Assembly: GCF_002028425.1 (NCBI RefSeq)
Contig: NZ_CP020042.1
Span: 558,001 to 622,000, forward strand
DNA: 64,000 nt
Direction: 5' to 3'
From: Streptomyces katrae
GTDB taxonomy: Bacteria > Actinomycetota > Actinomycetes > Streptomycetales > Streptomycetaceae
In this document: positions 17,734-25,240 of the stretch, piece by piece
Layout: each line of letters opens with the position of its first letter
Position numbering within the stretch: position 1 is the stretch's first letter
Position numbers and translations under genes: made by a program
Notes under the pieces: model-generated
Database searches by the model: none
The model's input: the letters and a program-made list of their open reading frames with translations, nothing else
Told to the model about the DNA's origin: nothing

Positions 17734-19037
17734 CGCGCCGAGTCGGCCGTCCGCCGGGTCAGGGCGATCAGCGCCTCCCGTTCCTCGACAAGGACCTTGT
17801 ACAGGACTTCGGCGTAGCGGCGCATCGTCGTGTGGTCGTTGGGCGGCCCGAACGAGCTGAAGCTCTGGCCCAGCACCAGCCGGCGCAGGCAGATCTCCTC
17901 GCTCACGGGGTAGTGCGCCGGATCGTAGTGGTGTCCGGGCCGGGCGTGTCCGCAGCTCCAGGGGCAGCCCCGGCCGTAGCCGCGCAGCTCCTGGAAGAGG
18001 GTCTGCCCGGGCACGGGCTGCGGCTGCCAGCGCATGATGTGCAGGCCTTCGGCGTTCACCGCCCGGGCGAGGGCGTCGCGGAAGGCGGCGACGGGAAGGC
18101 CGTCGAGTCCGAGTTCCTCGGGCATGACGAGCAGCGGGTAGAAGAAGTACACGTGCGTGCGGTCCCCGGGTACGGCCGGCGTACGGATGCCGGGCACGCC
18201 GGCGAGGGCGTCCGTGAGCGCCGCGCCGTTGGCCTGCCGGGCGAGGGACATCTCCGGCAGGCGGGTGAGCTGGGAGCGGGCGAAGGCGGCGGCCAGGACG
18301 TCGATGCGGTAGTTCCAGCCCATGATGCGGGCGTTGTAGTCGCGGCTCTGGCCGGGAAGTTCCTCGCCGAACATCAGCACCCGCCGGGCCAGCCGGTGCT
18401 GTTCCTCGTCGCGGGTCGCGAACAGGCCGCCCTCGCCGAGGGCGGAGAGGGTCTTGGACCCGTTGAGGCTGGCCCCGCTCATCGTGCCCAGCGACCCGAC
18501 CGGGCGGCCCCGGTAGACGGCGCCGTGGGCCTGGGAGGCGTCCTCGATGAGGACGAGGCCGCGGCGGTCGGCGATCTCCCGCAGGGCGTCGTGGTCGGCG
18601 GGCAGGCCGTTGAGGTCGACGGCGACGATGGCGCGGGTGCGGTCGGTGATCCGCTCCTCGATCCGGGCCGGGTCGATGTTGAACGTCTCGATGTCGGTGT
18701 CCACGAACACCGGGATCGCGTTGGCCTGGAGCACGCAGGAGGCCGAGGCCAGGAAGGTGTCGGCCGGCACGAGCACCTCGTCGCCCGGCTCCACACCGGC
18801 GGCCGCGATCGCCATGTGCAGGGCGGCCGTACCGGAGTTGGCGGCCAGGACGTAGGGCATGCCGGTGAACTCGGCCCAGGCCTCCTCCAGTTCACGGACC
18901 GTACGCATGGGCCAGTGCCAGGGGGTCGCCTGGTCCAGGGCGTCGAGGACGGCCTTGCGGTCGGCGTCGGTGACCTGCGGCCAGGGGGCCACCTCGTTCC
19001 CGGCCAGCAGCGGGGAACCCCCGTCGACGGCTAGCAC
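17730..19037 (-). CDS. DegT/DnrJ/EryC1/StrS-family PLP aminotransferase
   Basis: A 435-aa fold-type I aminotransferase. PLP contacts appear as NSGTAALHMAI, EDASQAHGA and the Schiff-base lysine in SLNGSKTLSALGEGG. The family aminates keto-sugars or cyclitol ketones. The C-terminal part has an unusual Cys/His patch (GCPWSCGHARPGHHYD). GTG 19037 overlaps the upstream epimerase by 7 bp. With an NDP-sugar epimerase before and an MFS protein after, an amino-sugar or aminocyclitol product is likely. Confidence 0.88.
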   Translation of the reverse strand: MLAVDGGSPLLAGNEVAPWPQVTDADRKAVLDALDQATPWHWPMRTVRELEEAWAEFTGMPYVLAANSGTAALHMAIAAAGVEPGDEVLVPADTFLASASCVLQANAIPVFVDTDIETFNIDPARIEERITDRTRAIVAVDLNGLPADHDALREIADRRGLVLIEDASQAHGAVYRGRPVGSLGTMSGASLNGSKTLSALGEGGLFATRDEEQHRLARRVLMFGEELPGQSRDYNARIMGWNYRIDVLAAAFARSQLTRLPEMSLARQANGAALTDALAGVPGIRTPAVPGDRTHVYFFYPLLVMPEELGLDGLPVAAFRDALARAVNAEGLHIMRWQPQPVPGQTLFQELRGYGRGCPWSCGHARPGHHYDPAHYPVSEEICLRRLVLGQSFSSFGPPNDHTTMRRYAEVLYKVLVEEREALIALTRRTADSAR

Positions 19038-20155
19038 GTTCCGGCCTCCTCACGGACCCCGGCGGCGGCGCTCGCCGTCAGCCTCCGGCGGGCCGGGGCC
19101 TCCCGGCGGAACACCGCCCGGGCGGAGGGGACCTCGGGGAAGGCACCGAGCAGTCCGGCCAGGCCCGTGAGCCCCTCGGCCAGCGTGACCCGCGGGGTGA
19201 AGCCCAGCCCCGTCAGCCGGGTGACGTCGGCGAGGAGGGTGAAGCTGTCGGCCAGGCTGGAGGTGTCGGCGGTCAGCAGCGCCGGCCGTCCGGTCGCCGT
19301 GCCCACCGCGTCGGCCAGTTCACGCATCGAGACGGCGGTGCCGGTGCCCAGGTTGTAGGTCTCGCCGTCGGCGCCGCGGGCGGCCAGGACCAGCATGGCC
19401 CGGCACAGGTCCTCGACGTGGATGAAGTCGCGGCGCTTGCGGTCGATGTCCCCGACCACGGGGATGGGCCGTTCGTTGAGGTGCCAGCGCAGGAACTGCG
19501 AGACCTCGCCGCCCGCGCGGCGCGGGTCCTCGCCGGGACCGTAGACGACGAAGGACCGGCCGATGACGACGGGCAGTCCGGCCGTCGCGTACAGGCTGCG
19601 CAGGGTCAGTTCGCCGGAGAGCTTCGAGGCGCCGTACGGCAGGAAGGGCTGCGTGGGGTGGTCCTCGCGGATCGGGCTGTGGAGCGGGGTGCCGTAGACG
19701 ATGGCGGAGGAGAGGTAGACGAGGCGGCGCACGCCCAGTTCCAGGCAGGCGTTGCCGACGTTGCAGGTCCCGAGGGCGTTGAGCTGGAAGTCGCGGCGGG
19801 GGTCGGCCACCGACTCGGTGCCGCTGGCGTTGCCGGCCAGGTGGAACACGGCGTCGGCGCTCTGCAGAGCCAATAAGGTCTCGCCGTAGTCCCGCAGGTC
19901 GGCGCGGACGTGGGAGACGCCGGGCAGGGTCTCGAGCTCGGCGGGGAGGGGGGCGTGGTCGACGACGGTGACCTTCCGGGACAGCAGGCTGAGGGCCGTG
20001 ACGAGGTGCCGGCCGACGAAACCGGCTCCACCGGTGACGGCCACTGACTCGTAGGGGGTTTCGGGGATGTCCGGACCGTGGTGCACGATCGCTCCATTCG
20101 AGGTTCCAGGCGAGGGAGTCGACGGGTACGGGCGCACGCACTGGCCGGTGGTCAC
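19031..20155 (-). CDS. NAD-dependent nucleotide-sugar epimerase/dehydratase
   Basis: A 374-aa extended short-chain dehydrogenase. The NAD loop is AVTGGAGFVGRH and the catalytic YxxxK is YGASK, with the Ser of LSSAIVYG before it. RRDFIHVEDLC and YNLGTG are typical sugar-epimerase blocks. The first ~37 residues precede the fold and may be over-extended; GTG or ATG starts near 20090 are possible. It heads the operon with the aminotransferase. Confidence 0.88.
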   Translation of the reverse strand: MTTGQCVRPYPSTPSPGTSNGAIVHHGPDIPETPYESVAVTGGAGFVGRHLVTALSLLSRKVTVVDHAPLPAELETLPGVSHVRADLRDYGETLLALQSADAVFHLAGNASGTESVADPRRDFQLNALGTCNVGNACLELGVRRLVYLSSAIVYGTPLHSPIREDHPTQPFLPYGASKLSGELTLRSLYATAGLPVVIGRSFVVYGPGEDPRRAGGEVSQFLRWHLNERPIPVVGDIDRKRRDFIHVEDLCRAMLVLAARGADGETYNLGTGTAVSMRELADAVGTATGRPALLTADTSSLADSFTLLADVTRLTGLGFTPRVTLAEGLTGLAGLLGAFPEVPSARAVFRREAPARRRLTASAAAGVREEAGTC

Positions 20156-20664
20156 CCGGGGCGCACCCGCCTGCCGCCGCGCACCCGGCGGTACGCTCGA
20201 AAACGGCGGTGCTGTTCAACCCTGGCCCGGACCGCGGTGACGCTCACGCACCTGATCGGTTACGGCTCAACCAGTTCACCACGCCGCCTCCCCGACGACG
20301 CAAGGGGGGCCGGTGAGACTGGCCGAGACTGCCCGCCTTCCGGCCGTGCGGCGGCGAGAAGAGCGGAGCCGGTACGTTTCCGTGACGACCAAGGGCGGAG
20401 GGAGCCGCTCCGCCCGAACCGGAAGCATGGCGCGGCCCGCGCGCGGCGGGCCCGGATGGCCGGTTCCCCCGTGCGGCCCTCCGGCCGGCCCTCCGTCCGG
20501 TCCTCCGTCCGTCCTCCGGCGCGGTCCCGCCCCGTGCGGTCCTACCCGTGCGCGCGGGTCGTCCTCGTGGGGACGAACTCCCCCGGCCCGGGCGTCCGCT
20601 GACGGAGGGTCCTGTCCCCGAGGGGTCCTCGAGTGCGGGGACCGGCCCCTGACCTGCACCGTCT
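20156..20664. other. About 510 bp without a convincing gene
   Basis: This stretch lies upstream of the epimerase (minus) and before the sulfur element. Open frames exist on both strands but none has a ribosome site plus family resemblance. The only structure is the short imperfect tandem repeat at 20476-20520. Confidence 0.6.
20476..20520. repeat. Imperfect ~12-bp tandem repeat (four units)
   Basis: Units like GCCCTCCGGCCG, GCCCTCCGTCCG, GTCCTCCGTCC and GTCCTCCGGCG follow each other. Non-coding, function unknown; may be simple GC-rich slippage. Confidence 0.5.
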
Positions 20665-20755
20665 CGGATCCCAAGACCGCCCGGTCCATCATCCGGTCGC
20701 ACCCTTGCCGGGAAGGCCGCGCCCGGGCAAGTATTCCTATCAATCCGGTGGGAAA
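20665..20755 (+). promoter_or_regulatory. Two-block sulfur-locus element, copy A
   Basis: Block 1 (20665-20698) matches 26 of 34 bases of copy B. Block 2 (20732-20755) matches 19 of 24 and contains CAAnCnGGTGGGAAA. The 33-nt gap starts and ends with arms CTTGCC (20704-20709) and GGCAAG (20726-20731). It precedes the SfnB-like gene. It may be a paired operator for the Rrf2 protein encoded between the copies, or a structured leader RNA. Confidence 0.6.
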
Positions 20756-20848
20756 GGTGGGGATCGGGTGCCGTCTTCCACCCGCGCCCTCTGCGCGCCT
20801 CCCGGCGACCGGCCCGGCGCCACCCGACGACCTCCCGGAGCAGCCGAC

Positions 20849-22033
20849 ATGACCACCGCCGTTCCCTCCGACGCACGGCGCCGCGCGCTGCTGCGGACCG
20901 CCCGCGACGTGGCGGACGACCTGGCCGCGGACGCCATAGCCCGCGACCAGGCGGGCGAGCCGCCGGCCGACGAGACGGCCCGGCTGCGCGAGGCGGGGCT
21001 GCCCGCGGCCCTCACCCCGCCGAGGCCGGGCCGCGGGACCGACTGGCGGACCGGATGTGCCGTCATCAGGGAGGTGTCCGCGGCGGACGCGTCGATCGGC
21101 GAAGTGCTCGCCCGGCACTACGCGCACACCTGGAGCGGCCGGTTCTACGCCACCGACCAGCAAGCCGCCGCCCTGGAGGAGGAGTCGGCGCGCGGACAGT
21201 GGCTGTGGACCGGCGCGGTCCACCCGCCGGCGCCCCTTGAGGACACCGGCCGGCCGGACCTGACCCTGCGGCCGCGGGCCGGGGGGCAGGTACTGGACGG
21301 ACGCCGCCTCGTGGACACGGCGGTGGCCACCGCCGACCAGATCGTGGTGGACGCGGTGTGCGCCGCGACGGGGGACGTGCTGGTGGTGCGCGTCCCGCAG
21401 GGCTCGCGGGGGCTGCGCGTCGAACCGGCCCGCGGCCGCCTCGGGCAGCGCGTCGCCGGCGCGGGCGAGGCCGTCTTCGACCGCGTCACCGTCGCGCCCG
21501 GGCAGGTGCTGGGCCGCCTGCCGCGTGACGAGGAGTCGGCCGCGCCCTTCACGGCGCTCGCCGAGCCCGCGCTCCGTCTCGCCCTCTGCCACGTCGGCCT
21601 CGGCATCGCCGAGGGCGCCCTCGGCGAGACCCGCGACCTCAGCCGCAGCGGCCGCGCCCACCGGCTGCCCGGCGAGGACCCCGACCTCTTCCTGGCCTAC
21701 GGGGAACTGGCCTCCGCCGCGCAGACGGCCACCGCCGTGGCCGACCGGGCGACGGAGGTGATGGCGCAGGCCCTCGAAGCCGGTGCGCGGCCCGACGCGG
21801 AGGAGGCCGCCGCCGTCGCCGCCCTGGTCGCCACGGCCGAGACCGTCACCGCGAAGGCCGCCCTGCACATCACCGCCCGGGTACTGGAGTTCGCCGACGC
21901 CCCCGGCCTCGACCGGTTCTGGCGCAACGCCCGCGTCCTGACGTCCCAGCGCCCGGTCGCGCACCGCCTGCGCTCCATCGGCGAGCACTACCTCAACGGC
22001 TCGCACCGCGCGGTGGCGGCCGCCCTCCGCTGA
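20849..22033 (+). CDS. SfnB/DszC-like acyl-CoA-dehydrogenase-fold oxidoreductase (sulfur acquisition)
   Basis: A 394-aa all-alpha/beta-barrel flavoprotein of the acyl-CoA dehydrogenase fold without the catalytic Glu context of fatty-acid enzymes. Recognisable stretches are ADASIGEVLARHYAHTW, FYATDQQAAALEEE and ARVLEFADAPGLDRFWRNAR. The last is typical of DszC/SfnB flavin monooxygenases that release sulfur from organosulfur compounds. ATG 20849 has GGAG upstream. An in-frame GTG at 20768, just after copy A of the sulfur element, would add 27 residues starting MPSSTRALC. An Rrf2 regulator and sulfonate lipoprotein follow. Confidence 0.75.
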   Translation: MTTAVPSDARRRALLRTARDVADDLAADAIARDQAGEPPADETARLREAGLPAALTPPRPGRGTDWRTGCAVIREVSAADASIGEVLARHYAHTWSGRFYATDQQAAALEEESARGQWLWTGAVHPPAPLEDTGRPDLTLRPRAGGQVLDGRRLVDTAVATADQIVVDAVCAATGDVLVVRVPQGSRGLRVEPARGRLGQRVAGAGEAVFDRVTVAPGQVLGRLPRDEESAAPFTALAEPALRLALCHVGLGIAEGALGETRDLSRSGRAHRLPGEDPDLFLAYGELASAAQTATAVADRATEVMAQALEAGARPDAEEAAAVAALVATAETVTAKAALHITARVLEFADAPGLDRFWRNARVLTSQRPVAHRLRSIGEHYLNGSHRAVAAALR

Positions 22034-22128
22034 CCTGGGGCTTCCACCCGGGCGGCGGAGGTCCCGCCCGGCAGGCCGCGGCGCACCCGCGGGGGACGGC
22101 GGCCGGCCCCGTACGCGATACTGTCCGC

Positions 22129-22587
22129 ATGCGGATCTCAGCCAGGGCGGACTACGCGGTACGTGCCGCGCTGCAGCTCGCCGCCTCGCAGGACGACGAG
22201 CCGCTGAAGGCCGAGGCCATCGCCGAGGCCCAGGACATCCCGCACAAGTTCCTCGAGGGGATCCTCGGCGACATGCGCCGCGGCGGCCTCGTGCTCAGCA
22301 GGCGCGGCGGCAACGGAGGCTACCGGCTGGCCAGGCCGGCCGCGTCCATCAGCATCGCCGACGTCATCCGTGTCGTGGACGGACCGCTCGTCTCGGTGCG
22401 CGGGGTCCGCCCGCCGGACCTCTCCTACACCGGCCCCGCCGAGTCGTTGCTCCCCCTGTGGATCGCCCTGAGGGCGAACGTCCGCGAGATCCTCGACGGG
22501 GTGTCCCTCGCCGACGTCGCGGCCTGCGCACTGCCCGCCGAGGTGTCCGCCCTGGCCCACACCCCGGGCGCCTGGACCAACCCCTGA
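22129..22587 (+). CDS. Rrf2-family regulator (CymR-like, no Fe-S cysteines)
   Basis: A 152-aa winged-helix protein starting MRISARADYAVRAAL, the canonical Rrf2 start, with IPHKFLEGILGDMRRGGLV as recognition region and RGGNGGYRLARPA wing. The three clustered cysteines that bind Fe-S in IscR/NsrR are absent; only one Cys is present in the C-terminal part. Cysteine-free Rrf2 proteins such as CymR sense the cysteine state. Its gene is flanked on both sides by copies of one regulatory element, consistent with control of sulfur genes. Confidence 0.88.
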   Translation: MRISARADYAVRAALQLAASQDDEPLKAEAIAEAQDIPHKFLEGILGDMRRGGLVLSRRGGNGGYRLARPAASISIADVIRVVDGPLVSVRGVRPPDLSYTGPAESLLPLWIALRANVREILDGVSLADVAACALPAEVSALAHTPGAWTNP

Positions 22588-22611
22588 CCCCCTGCCCCAC
22601 CTGCGCTTTCC

Positions 22612-22701
22612 CGGATCGCGAGACGGCTGCGTCCACCATTCGGTCACCCTCTTGGGGCGGGTACCCCGGTCTGCCAAGATGCCTACCAACCAGGTGGGAA
22701 A
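22612..22701 (+). promoter_or_regulatory. Two-block sulfur-locus element, copy B
   Basis: The same layout as copy A: block 1 at 22612-22645, block 2 at 22678-22701, gap 32 nt. The gap arms are CTTGG (22651-22655) and CCAAG (22674-22678). Compared with copy A, the last paired base changes from C-G to G-C, a compensatory change. It lies 24 nt before the leader peptide start. Confidence 0.6.
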
Positions 22702-22725
22702 ACTAGGAATCCAGGGAGGCGACCC

Positions 22726-22824
22726 ATGCGCACACCGCACCGTGCCCGGCGTACGCCGTCCCTGATCTCCCGCCGGCACATCGATCTGGCCCGTACCGCC
22801 AGCGCCATCTGTCAGCCTTCCTGA
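22726..22824 (+). CDS. 32-aa sulfur-gene leader peptide
   Basis: ATG 22726, ribosome site GGGAGGCG, stop at 22822-22824. The peptide begins MRTPHRARR, contains LISRRHIDLARTASAIC and ends CQPS. Streptomyces sulfur genes commonly carry short leaders with (S)RRHxDLxRxxSAxC; ribosome pausing at the Cys codon is thought to couple expression to cysteine supply. It precedes the sulfonate-binding lipoprotein by 218 bp, enough for alternative mRNA folds. Confidence 0.85.
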   Translation: MRTPHRARRTPSLISRRHIDLARTASAICQPS

Positions 22825-23042
22825 CACCGCTCCCCGGCCCGGCTCCACGGGCGGAGCGCCGGCCGACCGGCCGGCCGTCCGCCCGGCCCGCCCTGCGGAC
22901 ACCGCCCGCGTCCCGGTTCACCGGGCCCGCCACGGCGCTCCCGCATCCGAGGGCCGGAGAGCGGAACCGTGTACGCCGATGCCCCTCGACGCCCGTCGCG
23001 CACCGCCTTTCCCTGCATCCCATCCCCCGAAAGGACACCTCC

Positions 23043-24155
23043 GTGTCTGCCGCAAGATCGCGCACCGCCCTTCGCGCCCTCGCCGTCACCGCCGCACTCC
23101 CCCTGCTGCTCACCGCCTGCGGCTACGGTTCCGAGGCGAAGAAGGAGGAGCCCAAGGCGGCCGGCGCCACCGCCGACGGCGGCGCGAAGCTCTCGGCGTC
23201 CGAGGTCCGCATCGGGTACTTCCCGAACCTGACCCACGCCACCGCCCTGGTCGGCCTCCAGGAAGGCCTCATCGCCAAGGAACTCGGCGCCACCCAGATC
23301 AAGCCGCAGACCTTCAACGCCGGCCCCTCCGAGATCGAAGCCCTCAACGGCGGCTCCCTCGACATCGGCTTCATCGGCCCCTCCCCCTCCATCAACGGCT
23401 ACGTCAAGTCCAAGGGCTCCAACCTGCGGATCATCTCCGGCTCCGCCTCCGGCGGCGTCAAGCTCGTCGTCAACCCCGACAAGATCAAGACCCTCGACGA
23501 CCTCAAGGGCAAGAAGATCGCCACCCCGCAGAAGGGCAACACCCAGGACGTCGCCTTCCTCAACTGGATCGCCGAGAAGGGCTGGACGGTCGACCCCGAA
23601 TCCGGCAAGGGCGACGTCTCCGTCGTCCGCACCGACAACAAGGTCACCCCCGACGCCTTCAAGCAGGGCTCCATCGACGGCGCCTGGGTCCCCGAACCCA
23701 CCGCCTCCAAGCTCGTCTCCGACGGCGGCACCGTCCTCCTCGACGAGACCTCCCTGTGGCCCGACAAGAAGTTCGTCATCACCAACGTCATCGTGTCCCA
23801 GAAGTTCCTCAAGGAACACGCCGACGTCGTCGAGGCCGTCCTGCGCGGCACCGTCAAGACCAACGAGTGGATCAACGCCAACCCCGAGAAGGCCAAGGCC
23901 TCCGCCAACGCCAAGCTCAAGGCCGACAGCGGCAAGGAACTCGACGCCAAGGTCCTCGACCCGGCCTGGCAGTCCATCCTCGTCACCGACGACCCCCTCG
24001 CGGGCACCCTGAAGACCGAGTCCGACTGGGCCGTCAAGGCCAAGCTCCTGGACAAGCCCGACCTCACCGGCATCTACGACCTCACCCTCCTCAACAAGGT
24101 CCTCAAGACCGCCGGAAAGCCCGAGGTCTCCGACGCCGGCCTCGGAACCAAGTAG
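23043..24155 (+). CDS. Aliphatic sulfonate/taurine ABC transporter, substrate-binding lipoprotein (SsuA/TauA-like)
   Basis: A 370-aa protein. The signal peptide ends in lipobox LLLTAC with C26 as the lipidated residue. The SsuA-type core is VRIGYFPNLTHATALVGLQ, FNAGPSEIEALNGGSLDIGFIGP, KKIATPQKGNTQDVAFLNWI. It binds sulfonates outside the membrane. No permease or ATPase genes follow; a double terminator does, so the gene is an orphan needing transporter parts encoded elsewhere. Codon choice is extremely biased to C/G and to AAG/GAG/CTC, suggesting high expression. The cysteine leader upstream fits control by sulfur starvation. Confidence 0.9.
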   Translation: MSAARSRTALRALAVTAALPLLLTACGYGSEAKKEEPKAAGATADGGAKLSASEVRIGYFPNLTHATALVGLQEGLIAKELGATQIKPQTFNAGPSEIEALNGGSLDIGFIGPSPSINGYVKSKGSNLRIISGSASGGVKLVVNPDKIKTLDDLKGKKIATPQKGNTQDVAFLNWIAEKGWTVDPESGKGDVSVVRTDNKVTPDAFKQGSIDGAWVPEPTASKLVSDGGTVLLDETSLWPDKKFVITNVIVSQKFLKEHADVVEAVLRGTVKTNEWINANPEKAKASANAKLKADSGKELDAKVLDPAWQSILVTDDPLAGTLKTESDWAVKAKLLDKPDLTGIYDLTLLNKVLKTAGKPEVSDAGLGTK

Positions 24156-24188
24156 CCGCCCGGGCCCACCCGGCCGGAACACGGCGGC

Positions 24189-24214
24189 GGGGCACCGCGA
24201 AAGTGCGGTGCCCC
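24189..24214 (+). terminator. Hairpin terminator of the sulfonate lipoprotein gene
   Basis: A perfect 10-bp stem (24189-24198 with 24205-24214), loop GAAAGT, 34 bp after the stop. Confidence 0.8.
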
Positions 24215-24233
24215 GGCGCTGGCCCCCGAGCTC

Positions 24234-24272
24234 GCACCGGCCCGGCCCGCCTGCGGAGGGCCGGGCCGGTGC
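24234..24272. terminator. Second, bidirectional hairpin between convergent genes
   Basis: A perfect 15-bp stem (24234-24248 with 24258-24272), 9-nt loop. It would stop transcription from the methyltransferase gene on the minus strand as well. Confidence 0.75.
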
Positions 24273-24315
24273 GGGCCGTACCCGGCCGGGCCGGGTCAGG
24301 CCCGGCCGGTCCCGG

Positions 24316-25056
24316 TCAGGCGGTGCAGCGGATCATGGTCAGCGGGCGGTTGGCGTCGTGGTCCGCCCAGAACTCCTCGCCGAACTTCTCCACGCCCTCC
24401 GCCGACACCTCCAGCGTGACCCACTCGATCCCGGTGAACCCGGCCGCCGTCAGGGTCCGCTCGTACGTCTCCTTCGACGGGACGACCGCCTCGAAGGAGA
24501 CCGGCGGGTCGAGCAGGGCGGTGAGGCGGATCCCCCGTCCGATCTCGTTGTCCTTGCCGGTCGACTCGAACAGGAAGCCGTACTTCTCCAGCGACGGGCC
24601 GCCGAAGTCGTAGCCCGGGTTCTGGACGAACAGGAAGAACGAGCCGCCGGCGACGAGGCTGCGCCGGATGTTGCGCATCATCAGCTCGATCTCGGCGACC
24701 TCGCTCGCGTAGTTGAACGCCTGCACGGCCACGGCGACGTCGAACGGCTCCTCGAAGACCTGCAGGGTGGCCGTGTCGGCGACCTGGTACTCGATGCCGA
24801 GGGGCTCGGCCTTCTCGATCGCGGTGGCCGCGTCGACCATCGCGCCGGAGATGTCGAACCCGAAGACGCGGGAAGCGCCGCGGCGCTTGAGTTCACGGCT
24901 GTAGAAGCCGGTGCCGCAGGCGATGTCCAGGACGGACTTGCCGCTGACGTCGCCGACCAGGGCGAGGAAGCCCGGCACCTCGGCGTAGCGGATGACGGGC
25001 AGGGTCTTGAAGCCTTCGAAGGCTTCGCCGATACCGTCGTACAACTGACCACTCAT
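24316..25056 (-). CDS. Class I SAM-dependent methyltransferase
   Basis: A 246-aa protein with a Rossmann methyltransferase fold: motif I VLDIACGTGFYSREL, acidic end of strand 2 VFGFDISGAMVDAA, motif FDVAVAVQAFNYA. It resembles ToxA/small-molecule O- or N-methyltransferases, substrate unknown. ATG 25056 has GAGGGGGA upstream; an extension to 25092 is open but lacks a ribosome site. It is transcribed alone between the sulfur block and the ABC exporter. Confidence 0.85.
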   Translation of the reverse strand: MSGQLYDGIGEAFEGFKTLPVIRYAEVPGFLALVGDVSGKSVLDIACGTGFYSRELKRRGASRVFGFDISGAMVDAATAIEKAEPLGIEYQVADTATLQVFEEPFDVAVAVQAFNYASEVAEIELMMRNIRRSLVAGGSFFLFVQNPGYDFGGPSLEKYGFLFESTGKDNEIGRGIRLTALLDPPVSFEAVVPSKETYERTLTAAGFTGIEWVTLEVSAEGVEKFGEEFWADHDANRPLTMIRCTA

Positions 25057-25240
25057 CGTGGTTCCCCCTCGATTTGTGGCGTCGGCTCTCATGACGAGCC
25101 GCGGCCCTCACCAGGAAGTCTGCTCCGCGACCGAGGTCGCCCAGCACTGGTGAAATGCACGAAAGTCCTGGTGGCCGCACCGAGGTGCGCACAAACGAGC
25201 GCACCCGGCCCCGGCTCCGGGAGGATCCTCCGACACCGGG

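Noticed and set aside
20665..20755. Reading the sulfur element as an S-box/SAM riboswitch
   Set aside because: The GGTGGGAAA stretch recalls parts of known riboswitches, but the kink-turn and helix order of SAM riboswitches are not present.
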